Part shown: piece after piece, positions 1-7,495 of the stretch
How the letters are laid out: the number at the start of each line of letters is the position of its first letter
How positions within the stretch are numbered: position 1 is the stretch's first letter
Origin: Streptomyces sp. MBT65
GTDB lineage: Bacteria > Actinomycetota > Actinomycetes > Streptomycetales > Streptomycetaceae
Assembly: GCF_016612545.1 (NCBI RefSeq)
Contig: NZ_JAENRY010000089.1
Location: 1 to 37,192 of the forward strand
Reading direction: 5' to 3'
DNA length: 37,192 nucleotides
Notes under the pieces: model-generated
Seen by the model: the letters and a program-made list of their open reading frames with translations, nothing else
The model's database searches: none
What the model was told of the DNA's origin: nothing
Translations under genes and position numbers: made by a program

Positions 1-26
1 CCCCCAAGACAAGGAGAGACCGCCTC

Positions 27-818
27 ATGCGGATCGCCCTCAGCCAGCTCACCACCGGCCCCGACCCCGAGAAGAACCTGCGCCTCGTCGAGGAGTGGAC
101 GCGCCGCGCCGCCGACGGCGGAGCCCGCGTCGTCGTCTTCCCCGAGGCGACGATGGCCTGCTTCGGCACACCCCTGGCCCCGCTCGCCCAGCCCCTCGAC
201 GGCCCGTGGGCCGACGGCGTCCGCGAGATCGCCCGGTCGACCGGCACGGTCGTCGTGACCGGCATGTTCACCCCGGCCGACCAGGGCCGGGTGGCCAACA
301 CCCTGCTGGCCACCGGCCCCGGCGTCGAGGAGTCGTACGACAAGATCCATCTCTACGACGCGTTCGGCTTCCGCGAGTCGGAGAGTGTCGCCCCGGGTTC
401 CCGCCCCGCCGTGATCGACGTGGACGGTGTCCGGCTGGGGCTGGCCACCTGCTACGACGTCCGTTTCCCGGAGCTGTTCCGGGCGCATGCCGATGCCGGG
501 GCGGTGGGTACGCTGCTGGCGGCCTCCTGGGGTGCCGGTCCCGGCAAGCTCGACCAGTGGGAGCTGCTGGTGCGGGCCCGCGCGCTGGACGCGACCGTCT
601 GGGTCGCCGCCGTCGGCCAGGCCGATCCCGGCACCGGTCCCGGTCCGGTGCCGACCGGTATCGGGCACAGCCTGGTGGTGGGCCCCGACGGGACCGTACG
701 GGCCGCCCTCGGCGCCGATCCGGAGCTGCTGGTGACCGATCTGGACGTCGACGAGGTCGGCGCGGTCCGCGAGAAGACGTCCGTGCTGGCGAACCGGCGG
801 CCGGAGGTGTGGCGATGA
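27..818 (+). CDS. Carbon-nitrogen hydrolase (nitrilase superfamily amidase)
   Basis: A 263-residue cytosolic amidase-type enzyme of the nitrilase superfamily, which hydrolyses non-peptide C-N bonds in small amides or omega-amides. The Glu-Lys-Cys triad is visible: E40 in VFPEATM, K106 in YDKIHLYD and C142 in ATCYDVRFPEL. The length and the CYDVRFPEL block resemble the deaminated-glutathione / omega-amidase branch (Nit1/YafV-like), but the substrate cannot be read from the sequence. The ATG at 27 follows an AAGGAGAG Shine-Dalgarno sequence. The stop overlaps the start of the next gene (ATGA), so the two are probably translationally coupled. The family call is secure; the substrate is open. Confidence 0.92.
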   Translation: MRIALSQLTTGPDPEKNLRLVEEWTRRAADGGARVVVFPEATMACFGTPLAPLAQPLDGPWADGVREIARSTGTVVVTGMFTPADQGRVANTLLATGPGVEESYDKIHLYDAFGFRESESVAPGSRPAVIDVDGVRLGLATCYDVRFPELFRAHADAGAVGTLLAASWGAGPGKLDQWELLVRARALDATVWVAAVGQADPGTGPGPVPTGIGHSLVVGPDGTVRAALGADPELLVTDLDVDEVGAVREKTSVLANRRPEVWR

Positions 819-1153
819 GCGGGCCCGAGCTGGAGTTCCACCACCCCGACGGCCCCTGGGCCGCCCCGGCCGGCGCCGGACCCGGCGTCGAGGAGTGCGT
901 CCTGGCCGAGGACCCCGAGAGCGGCCGGCGCACCGCGCTCGTCCGGTGGGCGCCGGGCACGGACTCCTCGGCGGCGGGCGTGGCCCTGCACGACGTATGG
1001 GAGGAGGTGTATCTCGTCGAGGGGGCGATGCACGACCTGACACTGGACCGCACCTTCACGGCGGGCATGTACGCGTGCCGTCCGCCGGGCATGCCGCACG
1101 GGCCGTGGATCTCGCCGGACGGGGTGACGATGCTGGTGATCACCTATCCCTGA
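815..1153 (+). CDS. Small single-domain cupin protein
   Basis: A 112-residue protein starting at an ATG that overlaps the stop of the amidase gene. A short N-terminal strand region is followed by one cupin barrel. The block LHDVWEEVYLVEG (about residues 57–69) and the later PPGMPHGPW correspond to the two cupin motifs. The usual HxH pair of motif 1 is reduced to H58, with E63 and E64, and H97 is present in motif 2, so metal binding is possible but not certain. Similar small cupins are annotated as dioxygenase-like or ChrR-like proteins. Coupling to the amidase suggests a shared catabolic step. I cannot name a reaction. Confidence 0.8.
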   Translation: MSGPELEFHHPDGPWAAPAGAGPGVEECVLAEDPESGRRTALVRWAPGTDSSAAGVALHDVWEEVYLVEGAMHDLTLDRTFTAGMYACRPPGMPHGPWISPDGVTMLVITYP

Positions 1154-1164
1154 AGCATGACATC

Positions 1165-1189
1165 AACTGCCCCTGACACATGGGGAGTT
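1165..1189. terminator. Short hairpin between convergent genes
   Basis: AACT-G-CCCC and GGGG-AGTT form an imperfect inverted repeat (one bulged G) around an 8-base loop. It fills the 35-bp gap between the cupin gene and the convergent regulator gene and touches the regulator's stop codon. There is no clear U-tract, so it would be a weak bidirectional terminator at most. Confidence 0.45.
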
Positions 1190-1842
1190 CAGCCGTCGAG
1201 CAGCACCTTGAGGGTCGATTCCAGGTGGTGGTCGATGGCCGCGCACGCGGCCTGCGCGTCACCGGCGGCGAGGGCGTCCACGATGGCCTCGTGCTCGTCG
1301 AGCACCGCCTGCTGCCGGCCCTGCCGGTTGAAGACGGCGACCACTCCGGCGCGGACCTGGCGGCTGCGCAGGCCGTCGTAGTGCCGGTCCAGCAGGGTGT
1401 TGCCGACGGCCGAGACCAGGGACGCGTGGAAGCGGTGGTCGACGGCGATGAACTCGTGGGTCTCCTCGGCGCCGGTGAGCGCGCGCTGCCGTTCCAGCAG
1501 CGCGCGCAGTTCCTCCAGGGGCACCCGGTCGGCCGCGACGAGCCGCTCGGCCGCGTACCGCTCGGCCATGCCGCGCAGCTCCATCAGCTCCCGGACCTCG
1601 CGCCCGGTCAGGGGGGCCACGCGGGCGCCGCGCTTGGGCACGAGTTCGACCAGGTCCTCGGCGGCGAGCATCAGCAGCGCCTCGCGGATGGGCGTGCGCG
1701 AGACACCGATACGATCGGCGAGCTCCTGCTCCGACAGGAACGCCCCCTGCATCGCGGGGTCCGTCAGCACCGTGTCCTTGAGATACGCGTAGGCCTTCTC
1801 CCGACCGGACGCCACGGCAACCCCCAGACCTCGCACAGACAT
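1189..1842 (-). CDS. GntR-family (FadR-type) transcriptional regulator
   Basis: A regulator of about 217 residues, convergent to the amidase–cupin pair. An N-terminal winged helix-turn-helix is visible in the stretch running through LSEQELADRIGVSRTPIREAL and on to the wing PKRGARVAPL. The C-terminal all-helical FCD-type domain carries the expected polar residues in DHRFHASL and in HEAIVDAL…HH, which in this subfamily bind a metal and a small acid. The frame stays open back to a GTG at 1872. I prefer the ATG at 1842. A GTG about eight codons further in, behind a GGGGGTT sequence, is also possible. An operator-like inverted repeat lies just upstream of the ATG, pointing to autoregulation. The ligand is unknown; a role in controlling the neighbouring amidase genes is plausible but inferred. 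Confidence 0.9.
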   Translation of the reverse strand: MSVRGLGVAVASGREKAYAYLKDTVLTDPAMQGAFLSEQELADRIGVSRTPIREALLMLAAEDLVELVPKRGARVAPLTGREVRELMELRGMAERYAAERLVAADRVPLEELRALLERQRALTGAEETHEFIAVDHRFHASLVSAVGNTLLDRHYDGLRSRQVRAGVVAVFNRQGRQQAVLDEHEAIVDALAAGDAQAACAAIDHHLESTLKVLLDG

Positions 1843-1843
1843 C

Positions 1844-1860
1844 GCATACAGTTTGTATAC
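1844..1860 (-). promoter_or_regulatory. Candidate operator of the GntR-type regulator
   Basis: The plus strand reads GCATACA-GTT-TGTATAC, an inverted repeat with 7-bp arms, one mismatch and a 3-bp spacer. It lies one base upstream of the ATG at 1842. GTATAC-type half-sites are common for FadR-subfamily GntR proteins, so autoregulation is the simplest reading. No binding data can be inferred beyond that. Confidence 0.55.
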
Positions 1861-2031
1861 CGACGCTACCACGGGCCCTCCCGCCCCACACCGGGCCGCC
1901 GTGCGCGCCGGTCTGCGGATAGAGTTCGACGGACTGGACTCCGATCAGAGCCCTTTGAAGTAACGGCCCGGCGCACGGCACACGGCCACACCGGGCAGAG
2001 GGTGCAATACACCGAAAGTGACAAATTGACC

Positions 2032-2526
2032 ATGAGCAACGTCTACTTCGACATCACCATCGACGGCGCCCCCGCGGGCCGGATCGTCTTCAACCTCTTC
2101 GACGATGTCGTCCCGAAGACCGCCCGGAACTTCCGCGAGCTGGCCACCGGGCAGAACGGCTACGGCTACGCGGGCTCGGGCTTCCACCGTGTCATCCCGC
2201 AGTTCATGCTCCAGGGCGGCGACTTCACGAACCACAACGGCACCGGTGGCAAGAGCATCTACGGCGAGAAGTTCGCGGACGAGAACTTCACCCTGAAGCA
2301 CGACCGCCCGTACCTGCTGTCGATGGCGAACGCCGGCCGCAACACCAACGGCTCGCAGTTCTTCGTCACCACCGTCGTCACCTCGTGGCTCGACGGCAAG
2401 CACGTCGTCTTCGGCGAGGCCGTCGAGGGCCAGGAGATCATCGACAAGATCGAGTCCCTGGGCTCCCAGTCGGGCGCCACCAAGGCCAAGATCGAGATCG
2501 CGGCGTCCGGCGTCGTCGAGAGCTGA
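2032..2526 (+). CDS. ppiA: Peptidyl-prolyl cis-trans isomerase (cyclophilin A type)
   Basis: A single-domain cytosolic cyclophilin of 164 residues that catalyses proline cis-trans isomerisation during protein folding. The signature block GSGFHRVIPQFMLQGGDF carries the catalytic Arg and the Phe/Met/Gln of the active site. The later MANAGRNTNGSQFFVTT and WLDGKHVVFGEAVEG segments match the rest of the pocket, including the Trp associated with cyclosporin sensitivity. There is no signal peptide. The ATG at 2032 opens directly on the first strand, VYFDITIDG; its Shine-Dalgarno is weak (GTGACAAATTGACC upstream). The gene is monocistronic with a strong hairpin terminator after it. It is a housekeeping gene and nothing is unusual. 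Confidence 0.95.
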   Translation: MSNVYFDITIDGAPAGRIVFNLFDDVVPKTARNFRELATGQNGYGYAGSGFHRVIPQFMLQGGDFTNHNGTGGKSIYGEKFADENFTLKHDRPYLLSMANAGRNTNGSQFFVTTVVTSWLDGKHVVFGEAVEGQEIIDKIESLGSQSGATKAKIEIAASGVVES

Positions 2527-2541
2527 GCCACGCTTCCCACA

Positions 2542-2577
2542 CGGGCCCCGGGGACGATGCTTCGTCGCCGGGGCCCG
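2542..2577 (+). terminator. Strong hairpin terminator after the cyclophilin gene
   Basis: A perfect 10-bp outer stem, CGGGCCCCGG/CCGGGGCCCG, is followed by one G·G mismatch and a 5-bp inner stem, GACGA/TCGTC, closing a TGCT loop. It starts 15 bases after the stop codon. There is no U-tract, as is usual for terminators in Streptomyces. Confidence 0.85.
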
Positions 2578-2604
2578 CGGCATGTCCAGGGCCCGGCCGC
2601 TCCC

Positions 2605-3094
2605 TCACGGTTGCCGCACCACACAGCGCATGAAGTCCGTGTTCAGGCCCGTCGTGCGGCGGGGTGACGAGGGCAGTCCGCGCTCTTCGACGCCGGGCGG
2701 CGGAGTGGAGTCGAGGGAGCTGAGCGCGTGCGCCACGGTGACGGTCCGCGGAGCGTCGGCCAGGGCGACGCCGACAGTCCGGCCGGTGGCGCACACAGCG
2801 GCGATGTCGTCCGAGCCCCCGTACGCCCCGGCCCACTGGGTGAAGTCGACCGCGAGCGGGGCGCGCTCCGCAGGTCGGCGACGGCTTCGGGGACGGGGTG
2901 GTGCCGTGAACGACGGCGCGGTGCCTGATGCCGGCGACCGCAAATCCCGCCGCCGTCACGTAGTCCTTGATCTCCACCGCGAGTTCCTTCCTGGAGATCA
3001 TGCGACCGCCGCCGGGGATGAGCAGCACGAGCGGCGTGGGTTCGCTTCCGGATGCCCTGCGTGATCTGAGGCTCGGCCCGAGGCCTACGACCAA
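2605..3094 (-). pseudogene. Frame-broken gene of unknown function
   Basis: Two minus-strand reading frames with coding-like third-position G/C bias abut but are out of frame. The upstream piece includes LVLLIPGGGR followed by MISRKELAVEIKDYVTAAG (ATG at 3001). The downstream piece runs from about APLAVDFTQWAGAYGG to a stop at 2605 and ends MRCVVRQP. The change of frame falls roughly at 2855–2890. Neither frame alone looks like a complete protein, so a frameshifted remnant is the simplest reading. A sequencing error or two small genes cannot be excluded. I do not recognise the family. It lies next to the accessory block that begins at 3332 and could be a decayed member of it. The 237 bases between 3095 and 3331 show no convincing gene. 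Confidence 0.4.
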
Positions 3095-3331
3095 GCTGGT
3101 GCCGACGTCGCTCGCGGCAGGCGACTTGGTGACGGCGGCTCATCTCCCGGGACCAGGTGCCGAGACGGGTGTTGAACCAGATCCGGCGCGACGGCCGCTG
3201 ACGGCTCCTCCGTGCACGCTCGCAGTCAGGGGCGTGAAGTGGTGAAGGGGGCGCGCGACCCGTCGGCGCGCTCCTGCTGGTTGGCGAAAAGGGAACGGTG
3301 ACCGCTCTCCGGTTCGTCCTCGCACAGGGGG

Positions 3332-4765
3332 GTGGGCACCTTGGGGAACGGGGCGCTTGGCATCGGGCCTGACGGTCTGGACGAGAACGTCGATCGTGCG
3401 CGTGAAAGGGCAGACGCGGGCAGGCGCCGTCGCAGGGCTCAGGTCGGGCTCGCCGCCATGCCTGTCGTGGTGGCTCTCGCGTTCATTTTGTTCCTGCACG
3501 CCAACGGTTTGGGACTGCCCTGGTCCGCACTGGCCGGCGCGGTGTTGGCAGCCCTGTGGGCGGTCGGCTTCCTCCTGGTCATGCGCGTCCGTGCTCAGCC
3601 CTGGTACGACGGGCCCGACCCGGCGAGGCGGGCTGCCCTCGTGTGGGCCCTGGCCCCGGGAGCGACGGCTTGGCTGCTGTGCCTGACGGTATGGGATCTC
3701 GCGGAGAGCCCGGCCGTACTGATCGGCTTGGTCATGGGGACCGCTTGCGCGCTCTCCTACCTGCGATCCGTCACGCCGGCCGCGCAGCAGATCCAGATGC
3801 GGCACACATTGGTGCTGCCCACCGGGACACGGCACGCCAAGGCGATGACCAAAGCCTGCGTGGCCGCGGCCGAGGACCCCCGGACCCCGCGCCGCGAACG
3901 GCACTTCGCGCGACTCAACTACGTCCATGCCCAACTCGCCCTGTCCTACCGCGCGGGAGACCGGCACCAGCAGGACGCCGACCGCGTGGTGCGCCAGGAG
4001 ATCGACGCGCTCCGTGGCGACAGGGAGTTCTGGCCCCTGCTGGGATTCGAACTCTTCGAGGTCTTCGAGGCGTACGCGGCGCTCCACGCGGACCGCGACG
4101 GCTTCGAAGCGGCGCTCGCCTTTCTGGAGCACTGCGGTGCCGGTCTTCCCCCGGTGGAGGCCGCGGCCGCCGCGGTCCGCGGCGATCACGCGATGGAACT
4201 GGCCCAGGACGAGGCCGAACGGGCCGTCAGACCCGGGCTTCCGCTCCCCGGCACACCCGCGGCCCCTGACACCCGCCGGTCGGAAGCGCTGTGCGTGGAC
4301 GACGCGGTGCGCCACTACAGGCACGCGTTGGACCTGACCGACGAAGACGCCCCCGTGCACACCACCCGCGTCATCCAGCACGTCCGCGCGGACTGCCGCT
4401 CCGCGGTGCTCCACTTCCGACTCGGCGACGTCGGCCCAGCATCCACCCGCAGAACTCTCGACACAGCCGTCACCCGTCTCACCGTCCTGCTTCCGGACCG
4501 CCGCCACGGCCCGAAGGCCCGTCCACGCGACCTGCCCGTCCGGCGGATGAGCCTCGCGCACGTGCTGTGGGAACGGGCGTCCTGGGGCATGGGCAGTGAC
4601 CAGATGACGGTGAACGCGGCGATCGACGATCTGTCCGGTGCCCGAGATCAACTCCATCAGGTGCTCGCGGACAGAGACGCCGAGGACCATCGCCTCGCCG
4701 CCCTCGCCCATCTGGCGCGCGTACTGGAAGCGCTGCAGCACCTGGGGCACAGGGAGGCCGCATGA
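3332..4765 (+). CDS. Membrane protein with helical-repeat-like cytosolic domain, partner of CHAT protease
   Basis: A 477-residue protein with about three or four hydrophobic segments between residues 40 and 145 (around MPVVVALAFILFL, the GAVLAALWAVGFLLV stretch, ALAPGATAWLLCL and VLIGLVMGTACAL). A long soluble helical region of about 330 residues follows and resembles degenerate TPR repeats (FARLNYVHAQLALSYRAGD; EALCVDDAVRHYRHALDL; RLAALAHLARVLEALQHL). The start is the GTG at 3332 behind a G-rich Shine-Dalgarno. The stop overlaps the start of the CHAT gene (ATGA). CHAT peptidases are often encoded next to, or fused with, TPR proteins, so this is probably the membrane-tethered sensor or scaffold of that protease. 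The repeat assignment is by eye and not certain. Confidence 0.75.
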   Translation: MGTLGNGALGIGPDGLDENVDRARERADAGRRRRRAQVGLAAMPVVVALAFILFLHANGLGLPWSALAGAVLAALWAVGFLLVMRVRAQPWYDGPDPARRAALVWALAPGATAWLLCLTVWDLAESPAVLIGLVMGTACALSYLRSVTPAAQQIQMRHTLVLPTGTRHAKAMTKACVAAAEDPRTPRRERHFARLNYVHAQLALSYRAGDRHQQDADRVVRQEIDALRGDREFWPLLGFELFEVFEAYAALHADRDGFEAALAFLEHCGAGLPPVEAAAAAVRGDHAMELAQDEAERAVRPGLPLPGTPAAPDTRRSEALCVDDAVRHYRHALDLTDEDAPVHTTRVIQHVRADCRSAVLHFRLGDVGPASTRRTLDTAVTRLTVLLPDRRHGPKARPRDLPVRRMSLAHVLWERASWGMGSDQMTVNAAIDDLSGARDQLHQVLADRDAEDHRLAALAHLARVLEALQHLGHREAA

Positions 4766-6501
4766 GATTCAGGCCCCGGCGCCGACCGCCCGCCACAGCC
4801 GAGGAAGCCCGACGCGCCGCCAAGGACGAGGCGAACTCCTGGGCGGCCGCCGCGCCAGGGCGTGGAGCGCTCCATGAGGACGCCTCCCGCGATCTGGCCG
4901 GCATGGACGTTCACACCGCGGCCGACGCGTCATGGAGCATGCTGATCGGCACGGCCCGTGCCTTCGATGCCCGGGTCCGCTGGACGTCGCGGGACAACCT
5001 CCTGACCGCAGAGGAAGGGCTCGCCGCCGAGACAGCCTGGTACCAGTACCGTGCCGGGCGCCTGTGGGAAGCGGCGCAGGCGTTGGAATGCGGTCGGGCC
5101 CTGCTGCTGGGGCGGCTCGTCGGCGGGATCGGTGCCGTCGCGGTCCGACAACTGCGGACCCTTCACCAGGAGGCGCTGCTCGGCGACTATCTGTCCGCGC
5201 AGGGAGTTCTGACCGCCGTGCTGCGGAGCCAAGGACATCACGACGTACCGCCCGCCCCAACGCCGGTCACACTGAACGGCCACTCCTTCTCCGTCCGGAC
5301 GGGCGACCCCCTGGCCGACGCCCATGCCGATCTGCAGCACCTCGAAGCTCGCGTGGCGCATGTCCTCGGTACCACCGGAACCGCCTCGAGACCGGGCATG
5401 ATCGCATCGCCCCAGTTCTTGTCGACCGCCGCTCTGCGCCACGGGCCTCTGGTCTATGTGGCCGCGGCCCGGACGAGCGGCCTCGCCGTGACGGTGGCTC
5501 CGGGACGACAGCCCGTGGCCGTGGAGCTACCGGCACTCACCCGTGCGGAGACCGGGCGCCTCACCGCCGCGGTACGCGAGACCACGTCGAGTCGACTCCT
5601 CCCGCGGATCCTGGTTCCCACCCTGGACCTGCTCGCTGAGTCCTTTGGCGCGTGGCCTCGCCCGCCGGGCACGTACGAAGGCACACTCAACGTGATCGGC
5701 GCCGGACCGATGGCCTTGCTTCCGCTCGGAGCCGGCCTGCGGGAAGCCCTTGGGCCGAGCACTCGAGCCGGGCACGCGGCCGCGGTCCGTCACGCACCCA
5801 GCGCACGCGTGCTGCTGCATGCTCGACAGACGGCCGAGGAAACGGTGGTGCCCGGTCGTGTACTGATCGCCGCCGTTCCTGTGGCTGCCGCCTTCCGGGG
5901 GAGGACCATGCGGCGGCTGAAGAGGGCGGACGCTCAAGCCGAAGCGCTCACTCGGCTCTACCCTGGCGGACAGGTACTCCCCGTGGCACGCACCACAAGC
6001 GACGTCCTGCGGCAGCTCCCGCATGTCGGCACACTGCACTTTCACTGTCACGGGCACGCCGACAGCACCGACCCGATGGACAGCGCGCTTCTCTTGGCCG
6101 ACCGTGCGTTGACCGTACGGGATGTCCTAGCGGCCGACGGATTGCGTGGGCGGCTGGTGGTCCTGGGCGCCTGCGAAGGCGCTGCCGTCTCCTCACACCT
6201 GCCCGACGAAGCACTCGGATTCCCCGGCGTGCTCCTCCAGGCCGGAGCCCGCTGCGTCGTGGCATCCCTGTGGAAGACCCGGGAAGACGCGGCAACCCTC
6301 CTCCTGTACCGCTTCCACCTCGAACTCCTCCACAACGAACGGACACCACCGCGCGCGCTGGCCGCCGCCCAGGACTGGCTGCGCACGTCCACCGCCGAGG
6401 AACTGTCCGCGGCGGGTTCCCGGTTCGGGATCCCTCAGGACATACCGCTCCGGTTCTCGTCCCCGGAGAACTGGGCGGGGTGGACCTGCTCGGCCGGCTG
6501 A
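4762..6501 (+). CDS. CHAT-domain (caspase-HetF-associated) protease
   Basis: A 579-residue cytosolic protein. The N-terminal half is helical (for example AAETAWYQYRAGRLWEAAQALECGRALL). The C-terminal ~250 residues are a CHAT peptidase domain of the caspase/separase clan. The catalytic dyad is visible: H430 in HFHCHGHAD and C471 in LVVLGACEGAAVSS. The usual downstream block is also present (LGFPGVLLQAGARCVVASLW) and completes the fold. It starts at the ATG inside the ATGA overlap with the preceding membrane-protein gene. CHAT proteases act as effectors in several bacterial defence and cell-death systems; that role is inferred here from family and context. The dyad is intact, so it is predicted active. 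Confidence 0.92.
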   Translation: MRFRPRRRPPATAEEARRAAKDEANSWAAAAPGRGALHEDASRDLAGMDVHTAADASWSMLIGTARAFDARVRWTSRDNLLTAEEGLAAETAWYQYRAGRLWEAAQALECGRALLLGRLVGGIGAVAVRQLRTLHQEALLGDYLSAQGVLTAVLRSQGHHDVPPAPTPVTLNGHSFSVRTGDPLADAHADLQHLEARVAHVLGTTGTASRPGMIASPQFLSTAALRHGPLVYVAAARTSGLAVTVAPGRQPVAVELPALTRAETGRLTAAVRETTSSRLLPRILVPTLDLLAESFGAWPRPPGTYEGTLNVIGAGPMALLPLGAGLREALGPSTRAGHAAAVRHAPSARVLLHARQTAEETVVPGRVLIAAVPVAAAFRGRTMRRLKRADAQAEALTRLYPGGQVLPVARTTSDVLRQLPHVGTLHFHCHGHADSTDPMDSALLLADRALTVRDVLAADGLRGRLVVLGACEGAAVSSHLPDEALGFPGVLLQAGARCVVASLWKTREDAATLLLYRFHLELLHNERTPPRALAAAQDWLRTSTAEELSAAGSRFGIPQDIPLRFSSPENWAGWTCSAG

Positions 6502-6579
6502 AGGTCGAGCGGGCAGGCCCGGACAGGCCGTCCGCGCAGGGCGGAAGACGACTCGAACGCTCCGAGAAAGGCGATGCAG

Positions 6580-7077
6580 ATGGGAAAGCCCGTCGTGGAA
6601 GTCGAACTTGACGGCCTGGACGAGGGGGCGGTCAAGGAGGCCGTGGGCCTCATCACGGAGCTGGGCGGCGAACCGCGGTCCTACGACGGTGACATGACGT
6701 CGATGGCAGAGGTGCTCGCCCTCGTCGTCCTCGTCGTCACACCGCTGAAGCCGTTCCTCGACGGCATGTTGCAGCGGGCGGGCGAAGGGGTGATGGAGCG
6801 CCTGCTGGCCCTCCTGCCCGGCATCGCGTCCCCGGATCCGTCGCAGTCCGCAGCCACGCCGCTCCCGACGGACGTCAAGGGCGTCCTGGACGGCGAGCGC
6901 GGTCACGTGTTCCTGTTCCGTGAAGGCGCCCCGCCCCGCACAGCCCTCGCAGAAGCTCTGCGCGCCCTTGCGGAACTCGACAGCACGGCCCTGCCGGACA
7001 ACACCCAGTGGTTCTGGGACACGCCCCTGGGCCGGTGGGCGGCATTGCCGCCCGCACCACCGACCACCGGTTCGTGA
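6580..7077 (+). CDS. Small unknown protein, third member of the CHAT operon
   Basis: A 165-residue protein that I do not recognise. It opens with a strand-helix pattern (VVEVELDGLDEGAVKEAVGLI), then a hydrophobic, possibly membrane-associated helix (MAEVLALVVLVVTPLKPFL), an amphipathic helix, a Pro/Ser/Ala linker near residues 82–97, and a C-terminal part containing GHVFLFREG and ending in a Trp-rich NTQWFWDTPLGRWAAL segment. Two ATGs lie six bases apart, at 6574 and 6580; the second is better spaced (8 nt) from AAAGG. It lies 78 bases after the CHAT gene on the same strand. Its layout recalls the small constant components that accompany bacterial CHAT and trypsin-type effectors, but I cannot assign it to a named family. 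Confidence 0.7.
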   Translation: MGKPVVEVELDGLDEGAVKEAVGLITELGGEPRSYDGDMTSMAEVLALVVLVVTPLKPFLDGMLQRAGEGVMERLLALLPGIASPDPSQSAATPLPTDVKGVLDGERGHVFLFREGAPPRTALAEALRALAELDSTALPDNTQWFWDTPLGRWAALPPAPPTTGS

Positions 7078-7216
7078 CCACGAACAGTGCCGAATGAGCG
7101 ATCCCCGTCAGAGCGACCCGGAAAAAACCGGAAAACCTAAGAATCGCCAAATGCGTTCACCTGACGGCTCGTCGGCTGTTAGGCTCCCAGAATTCGCCGA
7201 CTGGGCAGATTCCCGT

Positions 7217-7242
7217 ATCACTGACGTGACGATCTCAGTGAT
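7217..7242. repeat. Inverted repeat with 8-bp perfect arms
   Basis: ATCACTGA and TCAGTGAT flank a 10-base loop. It lies 139 bases after the stop of the CHAT-operon gene. It could be a terminator stem without a U-tract, or an operator. Confidence 0.5.
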
Positions 7243-7329
7243 GTTGCGGATGAGGGGATGCAGTTCCGATCAACAGCACAGCCATGGCTGTTGCTTCGTT
7301 GACCGACAATTGGGGTGGGGGCCCGAAAG

Positions 7330-7346
7330 TCATGTGTCGTACATGA
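7330..7346. promoter_or_regulatory. Operator-like palindrome upstream of the phosphatase gene
   Basis: TCATGT-GTCGT-ACATGA has perfect 6-bp arms and a 5-bp spacer, the geometry of a dimeric regulator site, about 150 bases before the ATG at 7496. Just upstream, CAGCCATGGCTG at 7279–7290 is a perfect 12-bp palindrome. Confidence 0.4.
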
Positions 7347-7430
7347 TCTGCGCGGCGAACAGCGGGACTTGAGCGAAACCGCCGACACGAACAGAGCGGA
7401 ACGCGCACCGGTATGCCCGTTCCGGAATCC

Positions 7431-7448
7431 GGCCTGCTCGAACAGGCC
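7431..7448 (+). repeat. GC-rich hairpin in the leader of the phosphatase operon
   Basis: GGCCTG-CTCGAA-CAGGCC forms a 6-bp perfect stem 47 bases upstream of the ATG at 7496. It may be a leader hairpin in the transcript; function is unknown. Confidence 0.4.
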
Positions 7449-7495
7449 GCCCATTCGACGAAGAGGCGCAGGAACGAGGAAGAAAAAGAGGTGTC

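Larger units (their letters stand above)
7078..7495. promoter_or_regulatory. 418-bp intergenic region rich in inverted repeats
   Basis: No convincing gene is seen between the CHAT operon and the phosphatase–NACHT operon. Composition is visibly less GC-rich than the flanking genes. It contains at least four inverted repeats: 7217–7242, 7279–7290, 7330–7346 and 7431–7448. A purine-rich run ending AAAAAGAGG before the ATG at 7496 is the Shine-Dalgarno of the phosphatase gene. The region must hold the terminator of the first operon and the promoter of the second. The number of palindromes suggests protein binding or a structured leader. Confidence 0.6.

Noticed and set aside
3247..3272. GCGCGC inverted repeat upstream of the membrane-protein gene
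   Set aside because: Six-base GC-only arms are expected by chance in DNA of this composition.
3140..4750. A 536-codon open frame on the minus strand opposite the membrane-protein gene
   Set aside because: It is antisense to the membrane-protein gene, lacks a coding-like third-position pattern, shows no domain, and reads as His/Gly/Arg/Val-rich low-complexity sequence typical of a shadow frame in high-GC DNA.
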